From: Kaustia mangrovi
GTDB lineage: Bacteria > Pseudomonadota > Alphaproteobacteria > Rhizobiales > Im1
Assembly: GCF_015482775.1 (NCBI RefSeq)
Contig: NZ_CP058214.1
Coordinates: forward strand, 3,462,501-3,526,500
Length of the DNA: 64,000 nucleotides
Direction of reading: 5' to 3'
Both the position numbers and the translations under genes were made by a program. Positions 59,759-64,000 of the stretch are shown here, piece after piece. The notes below the pieces were generated by a model that was not told the origin of the DNA, ran no database searches, and worked only from the letters and a program-made list of their open reading frames with translations. Within the stretch, counting starts at the first letter, position 1, and each line of letters opens with the position of its first letter.

Positions 59759-60652
59759 TCAGGCGCTGGCGAGTGTGCGCAGCTCGTATCCGGCCCGTTG
59801 CGCCGTATCGGCCACGATCCCGGCAAACCGCGCGCGCCGTTCGGCGAGCATCTGCGCGGCCTTGCTCCCGGGTTCCAGCGACCTTCGCCGCCCGCGATTG
59901 ACGACGCCGCCATCGTCGTTGCCGTCGTCCGGTTCCCGCTCGATCTCCAGGAAGTCCAGGATCCGGCCGAACTCGGACCTGAAGGTCTCGATCCGGGAGG
60001 TGATCACGCGGTCTGGATAGCGCTCCTCCAGGTCGAGATAATAGTCCGTCCCGGCCTTCCAGCGCTTGAGCTGTTTCTGATAGACCGCATCGAGCCGCTC
60101 GTCGTCGTCCGTCTCCACGATCTGGGTGAAGCGCTGATAGCCCCAGGTGACGATGGCGCTTTCGGCTGTCTTCATCGGGTCGCGCAGCGTGTGGACGATC
60201 TTGGCGCCGGGAAACAGCGCCAGAAGCCGCTCGGGCACGTCGTCATTGAGCCCGTAGCGGATCTCCTTGAACCCCCACCGGGCCTTGCCGGGCGGCAGGC
60301 CGATGGAGAACAGCTTCGCGATGGCCAGCCGCTCCACCTGGTCGATATCGGTGGGCCTGAAGCCGTTCAGCCACGCCGCAGGCGTCGCATTGCCGCCAAG
60401 TGGCCCGCCCATGATCGCCTCCGGGCTGTTGTCGCCGGCAAAGGACAGGCGATTGAGGTTGGAATCGGCGCGCACGCAGTCGCCCCAGGCGAGCAGTTTC
60501 GACAGGATGCCATTATGCTCGCCCCAGATCCAGACATCGTCGGCATTGCAGAGCTGGGACTGCTGGAATGTCGAGGCGCATCGCCCGACACCCAGCAGGA
60601 AGATCGGCCGCGCGGCGGACGCGTCGTCTGCGAGGGTGTGGCCATATTCCAT
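59759..60652 (-). CDS. Sulfotransferase-family protein
   Basis: PAPS-dependent sulfotransferase of 297 residues. The 5'-phosphosulfate loop is at FLLGVGRCASTFQQSQL (about residues 18-34), and the 3'-phosphate motif at KIVHTLRDPMKTAESAIVTW. It carries a central acidic insert (REPDDGNDDGG) near residue 243. It follows the GH16 gene by 63 bases on the same strand as the pyruvyl and glycosyl transferases, so it could sulfate the polysaccharide made there. The acceptor is unknown. Confidence 0.82.
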   Translation of the reverse strand: MEYGHTLADDASAARPIFLLGVGRCASTFQQSQLCNADDVWIWGEHNGILSKLLAWGDCVRADSNLNRLSFAGDNSPEAIMGGPLGGNATPAAWLNGFRPTDIDQVERLAIAKLFSIGLPPGKARWGFKEIRYGLNDDVPERLLALFPGAKIVHTLRDPMKTAESAIVTWGYQRFTQIVETDDDERLDAVYQKQLKRWKAGTDYYLDLEERYPDRVITSRIETFRSEFGRILDFLEIEREPDDGNDDGGVVNRGRRRSLEPGSKAAQMLAERRARFAGIVADTAQRAGYELRTLASA

Positions 60653-60715
60653 TTCGGACCTCCCGGATGCTGAAGAGCGCCTGTCATGCGCTCCAGGTGA
60701 GGGGGATCGCCGGTG

Positions 60716-61537
60716 TTACCCGACAGTCTCGAAGACGCGGACCCGGCGGATCGCCGTCGCGGCGCCCTCGATGTCGCCGTCGTTCTTGCCGGCGAACGGG
60801 CCGACGGCATTGCTGAGAAGCATCAGGGCCGGCCGGTGCGCGAAGCTGTTGAGCGCGACGAAGATCTCCTCGTCGTCGAAGAAGAACCTGAACTCGTCCT
60901 TGGTCCACAGCATCGCGTAGCGGTGAAAGCTGTCGGCGAGCGGGATGTCGACATGCCGATGGGCCGCCAGCGTGATGCGCTCAGGGTACCAGCGGCGCGC
61001 GGTAACCATGAGGGCGTTGGGATATTTCGCCTCCACCACATCGAGCTCGAAGCGCACGCCATCCGCCGTCTTGCGGTCGGCGATCAGCCAGAATGCGTTG
61101 TTGACGCCGCCCTCGTCGGCGATGCGCATCTCGCACTCGAAATAGCCGTAACGCTGCCGGAAGGCGCGCGACTGGACCGAACCGCCGGTGAACGGGCGCT
61201 TCGGGTCGTCGCGATGGCCGAGCTCAAGGCGCAGCTCGCCATCGGCGACGACGGAATTCTCCGGCAGGCGCAGCGTATTGTGCTGTCCGCCCGCGCGCCG
61301 TTCGCGGATCCAGTTACGCTCGAATGTCACGGCATCCGTGAAGTCGTCCATGAAGGAGACGCGCCAGTCCCCGCCGGCTGCCCGAAGCGCGGGCGGCAGG
61401 GCGTCCGCCTCGCGGGCGCGCACAAGGCCTGGCGGTCCGAAGGTTGCGAGCGAGGCGAACCCGGCGGCCGTGCCGCGCAGGAACGCGCGGCGGTCCAGGC
61501 CGGCCGGGCGTGTCGCGGTCGCAGCAATCTCCGTCAT
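60716..61537 (-). CDS. Tat-exported glycoside hydrolase family 16 protein
   Basis: Hydrolase of 273 residues for beta-1,3/1,4-linked polysaccharide. A twin-arginine signal (LDRRAFLRGTAAGFASLATF, about residues 14-33) sends it out of the cytoplasm. The GH16 nucleophile/acid pair is in FELDVVEA (E-x-D-x-x-E), and the start of the domain reads FMDDFTDAVTFERNWIRERR. It overlaps the pyruvyl transferase stop by ATGA. In exopolysaccharide clusters such enzymes trim or set the chain length of the polymer. Confidence 0.88.
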   Translation of the reverse strand: MTEIAATATRPAGLDRRAFLRGTAAGFASLATFGPPGLVRAREADALPPALRAAGGDWRVSFMDDFTDAVTFERNWIRERRAGGQHNTLRLPENSVVADGELRLELGHRDDPKRPFTGGSVQSRAFRQRYGYFECEMRIADEGGVNNAFWLIADRKTADGVRFELDVVEAKYPNALMVTARRWYPERITLAAHRHVDIPLADSFHRYAMLWTKDEFRFFFDDEEIFVALNSFAHRPALMLLSNAVGPFAGKNDGDIEGAATAIRRVRVFETVG

Positions 61538-62943
61538 GTGGCGAGCTTTTCCGTCTTGTCCTTGCCGGTCTTGTCCTGCCCGGCGGCCTTGCCCTGGTCG
61601 CCAGCCTTGTCCGGCCCGGCCTTCTTCGCCTGCTTCATGTCGCGCAGCGTCGTCTCGAAATGCCAGGCGCGGGTGCGCAACCGCTCGATCTCGCCGGTCA
61701 TGAAATCGACCTCGGAGCGGAACCAGTCCAGCGTCTGGTCCATTCCCGGGGAAATCTGCACGACATTCGGCGCCGACAGCGGCTTCTCCGGGGGCGGCGC
61801 GACCGGTTTCGGCAGCACGTGGTTGAGCTTGTTCTCGGTCAGGAAGCGGTGATACTCAGCGAAATTCAGCCGGTAGACATGCTCCATCTTGGCGAAGTTC
61901 GCCGTCGACAGGATCGCCTCCAGATCGATCGGCAGGTAGTCCTCCACCTCGACCACCGGAACCGCGAACAGGGAGGCGAGCTCGCGGATCCGGGAGTCGT
62001 AGGTGAAGAACACCGCCGGCAGGCCCTGATGGAGCCCGATGACATTGCCGTGGAGCCGGAAGCCGACCATGACGTCGGCATTCTTGCCGACATCCGCGGC
62101 CCACTCGTCGACATCGAGGAAGGCCAGCATGCGATTGGCGATCAGGTCCTCGGCCTCCTTGTGTCCGGCCAGGTTGAAGCGCGCGAGGATCGCATCGACA
62201 TGGCGCTTCTTCTCCTCGTCGGCGGAGAAGATCGACAGGGTCTCCTCGCGCTCGCCCTGCGAGTAGAGTCGGCTCGAGGGGCGCTTGGCGACCGCGTCGA
62301 TCAGCGCGCGCTGCATGCGGTTCGTCTTGGTGGCGTTGGTGGCGTATTCCGCGGAGAGATACTTGTTGAGCGTGAGGCCGATGCGGGCCGTGGCCGGGTC
62401 GATCTCCTTGATCGCGATCGAGGGGCGCAAGGCGCGGTAGAAGCTCGGGCAGCCGATGACGCGGACATTCTTGATGCCGAGATCGTTGAAGACCTCCGCG
62501 CTGTAGAAGCCGCGCACACCGATCGTTTCGCACTTGTCGGCGATGATCTTCCAGGCCTCCACCGTGCCCTTGGGCAGGTTGAGCTTCTTGTAGCGGTCGG
62601 CCTGTGCGCCGATGCCGATGGGCACGATGGGGCCCTTGAGCTCCTTCAGGAGCGGGACGACATGGGCGAGGTCGACCGTCTCGGTCAGGTAGTTCGACCC
62701 GCGGATCACCGTCGCATCGTAGGGCTCCTTGGGCCAGAGCTTGCGGTCGCCGGCATGGGAGAACTGCAGGTTGCGCACCTCGTCATAGGCGAGCGCCTTG
62801 AGGATGGCGTCGTAGACGAGGACGTCGCCCGTATTGATGCCGTTGCGCGCGAAGGCGGCCAGCGGATCGTCGAACTTCAGATAGGCCGACTTGTTGCCCG
62901 CCTTGACCGCTGCGCCACCGTTCAGGACGAAGAGTCTCTTCAT
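61534..62943 (-). CDS. Polysaccharide pyruvyl transferase-family protein
   Basis: Enzyme of 469 residues expected to add a pyruvyl ketal to a sugar of the exopolysaccharide. The start NGINTGDVLVYDAILKALA and the C-lobe block DVMVGFRLHGNVIGLHQGLP match the PS_pyruv_trans family. The last 30 or so residues are a low-complexity Lys/Gly/Asp/Thr tail (KKAGPDKAGDQGKAAGQDKT), preceded by a predicted coiled segment (FMTGEIERLRTRAWHFETTL). Both ends overlap neighbours by ATGA, tying it to the glycosyltransferase and GH16 genes. Confidence 0.88.
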   Translation of the reverse strand: MKRLFVLNGGAAVKAGNKSAYLKFDDPLAAFARNGINTGDVLVYDAILKALAYDEVRNLQFSHAGDRKLWPKEPYDATVIRGSNYLTETVDLAHVVPLLKELKGPIVPIGIGAQADRYKKLNLPKGTVEAWKIIADKCETIGVRGFYSAEVFNDLGIKNVRVIGCPSFYRALRPSIAIKEIDPATARIGLTLNKYLSAEYATNATKTNRMQRALIDAVAKRPSSRLYSQGEREETLSIFSADEEKKRHVDAILARFNLAGHKEAEDLIANRMLAFLDVDEWAADVGKNADVMVGFRLHGNVIGLHQGLPAVFFTYDSRIRELASLFAVPVVEVEDYLPIDLEAILSTANFAKMEHVYRLNFAEYHRFLTENKLNHVLPKPVAPPPEKPLSAPNVVQISPGMDQTLDWFRSEVDFMTGEIERLRTRAWHFETTLRDMKQAKKAGPDKAGDQGKAAGQDKTGKDKTEKLAT

Positions 62944-64000
62944 GAACCTAGGTATCCCCTCAACTCTCTCTGAGCCACAGGTGGCCGGTCGCCAACGAGC
63001 TGCAGCGCATCGGACCTTGCCTGCTCGCTGCGGCCGCTCTGTTCGGCGGCCGGCATCCCTTCCTCCCTCGAGGTTGCATCCTCTTGGGGCCTTGTTGTCG
63101 CCGAAGGCCGCGCGAAGCGGTTCGGGAACCACGTCTCGAGCTGTTTGGTGAGCGGCTCCACGCTGCGCGCCCAGTTGGCGATGGCGCCACGCTCGGCCGC
63201 CATGGCCGACAGGCGGCGAAGCCGGTCCGGATCCTCCGCCAGCGTCGCCAGTGCGGAGACCAGCATGCTCGTGACCGTCCCGTCGTCGGCATCGGGAATG
63301 AGCACGCCGTCGACACCGTTTTTGATAAGCTCGTCCACGGCTCCCACGGCGGTGGCGACGGGCACGCATCCAAGCCTCTGGGCTTCGATGATGGTGAGCG
63401 GCGCGCCTTCCCAGCGCGACGGCAGGACCACCACATCGGCCCAGGCGAAGGCCTCGCTGAGATGGCGGCTGGCATAGACCGGCGGTTCGACCGTTATGCC
63501 GAGTTCCTCGAACCGCGTCTTCCACGAGCCGCCCGCACCGGTATCGATGACGTCGCTTCCCACGATGCGCCAGTCGATGTGCGCCGAACGGCGCTGCAGC
63601 GTGCGGGCTGCCGCATAGAGCCGCTCGATGCCCTTCTGCGGGTCGAGGCGGCCGAGGAACAGCACGTTGAGCCGGTCGTTCCCGCGGTCGCGGCGCGCGG
63701 TGAGGAGCGCGTCGCGCTCCCCGGCCGATATCCGGTAGCTCGGCGCGTTGCGGATATGGTGGAGCTTCGCCGCGGGCACGCCCATGGCATGGAGCCATTC
63801 GGCCATGTCGCGCGAACAGGTGAGGATCGCGTCGTAGATGTGCTCGAAGGCGAGCGACAGGTAGGGATGGCCCGCGGGCCGGCCGAACCCCGATTTGTCG
63901 AGCACATGGATGTAGTTGACGATCTTCACGCCGCGCCGCCGCAGGTCGCCCAGGACGGCATTGGCGGGGGCGACGTGATTGTTGACGACCACGTCGAGCC
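62940..64000 (-). CDS. Glycosyltransferase family 4 protein, 5' end outside window
   Basis: At least 353 residues of a GT-B glycosyltransferase that would build a polysaccharide repeat unit. The donor-binding half has VLFLGRLDPQKGIERLYAAA, LPSRWEGAPLTIIEAQRLGC (the E-x7-E motif) and GVDGVLIPDADDG. The frame is open to position 64000 with no convincing start (it reads LDVVVNNHVAPANA), so the N-terminus lies beyond the window. A C-terminal tail of about 60 residues is polar and low in complexity. It overlaps the pyruvyl transferase start. Confidence 0.9.
   Translation of the reverse strand, partial: LDVVVNNHVAPANAVLGDLRRRGVKIVNYIHVLDKSGFGRPAGHPYLSLAFEHIYDAILTCSRDMAEWLHAMGVPAAKLHHIRNAPSYRISAGERDALLTARRDRGNDRLNVLFLGRLDPQKGIERLYAAARTLQRRSAHIDWRIVGSDVIDTGAGGSWKTRFEELGITVEPPVYASRHLSEAFAWADVVVLPSRWEGAPLTIIEAQRLGCVPVATAVGAVDELIKNGVDGVLIPDADDGTVTSMLVSALATLAEDPDRLRRLSAMAAERGAIANWARSVEPLTKQLETWFPNRFARPSATTRPQEDATSREEGMPAAEQSGRSEQARSDALQLVGDRPPVAQRELRGYLGS

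Overview
The window reads as GC-rich chromosomal DNA (roughly two-thirds G+C) from an alphaproteobacterium, most likely of the Hyphomicrobiales (Rhizobiales). The pointers are a class I PHA synthase next to a small phasin, a cobalamin riboswitch ahead of btuFCD, a homogentisate cluster with a DUF2783 partner, a PCuAC/SCO copper pair, many solute importers of the ABC and TRAP types, and an intergenic palindromic element of the kind common in rhizobia. This assignment is inference from gene content; no rRNA or tRNA gene is present. Genes are packed into operons, and many neighbours share an ATGA or GTGA stop/start overlap. No transposase, phage gene, integrase or CRISPR array was seen.

Layout. 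1-5972 (minus): an RpiR regulator followed by a dipeptide-type ABC importer (ddpABCDF), divergent from ddpX (6091-6681), a VanX-type D-Ala-D-Ala dipeptidase. 6741-6826: intergenic palindromic element. 6886-10348 (minus): TetR regulator, SDR, pentein-fold amidinohydrolase, ureohydrolase. 10489-16940 (plus): biuret-hydrolase-like cysteine hydrolase, MBL-fold hydrolase, Tat-exported binding protein, two permeases, a PuuE/NodB-type deacetylase and an ATPase. These two divergent operons look like one uptake and breakdown system for a guanidino or ureido compound, and are the best candidate for an undescribed pathway. 17069-19422: a frameshifted FAH-family gene, a 2-keto-4-pentenoate-hydratase-like gene and a HlyU-family gene. 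19460-24191: TRAP importer plus a DapA-family lyase, with a divergent GntR regulator. 24342-25097: methyltransferase. 25149-26770: copper chaperones. 26892-29937: cobalamin riboswitch and btuFCD.

29946-35728: homogentisate degradation (DUF2783, FAD monooxygenase, MBL-fold protein, FAH family, hmgA) facing a MarR regulator, with a trimethylamine-dehydrogenase-like flavoenzyme behind the MarR gene. 37857-45198 (minus): Ldh-family reductase, GntR, TRAP importer, DapA-family lyase, FAD-linked oxidase. 45554-56621: a demethylase-like flavoprotein and a GlpD-like oxidoreductase (minus), divergent from a dipeptide-type ABC importer with its own GntR gene, then a GhrA-like dehydrogenase. 56857-59098: phaC and a phasin, each with an FNR/FixK-like box upstream. 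59217-64000 (minus): DoxX, sulfotransferase, GH16 hydrolase, pyruvyl transferase and glycosyltransferase, apparently an exopolysaccharide locus running out of the window.

Two patterns recur. All five solute-binding-protein genes (three ABC, two TRAP) are followed by a perfect GC-rich hairpin before the first permease gene. Each GntR, TetR or MarR locus carries short palindromes or repeats in the adjacent promoter region that look like operators.
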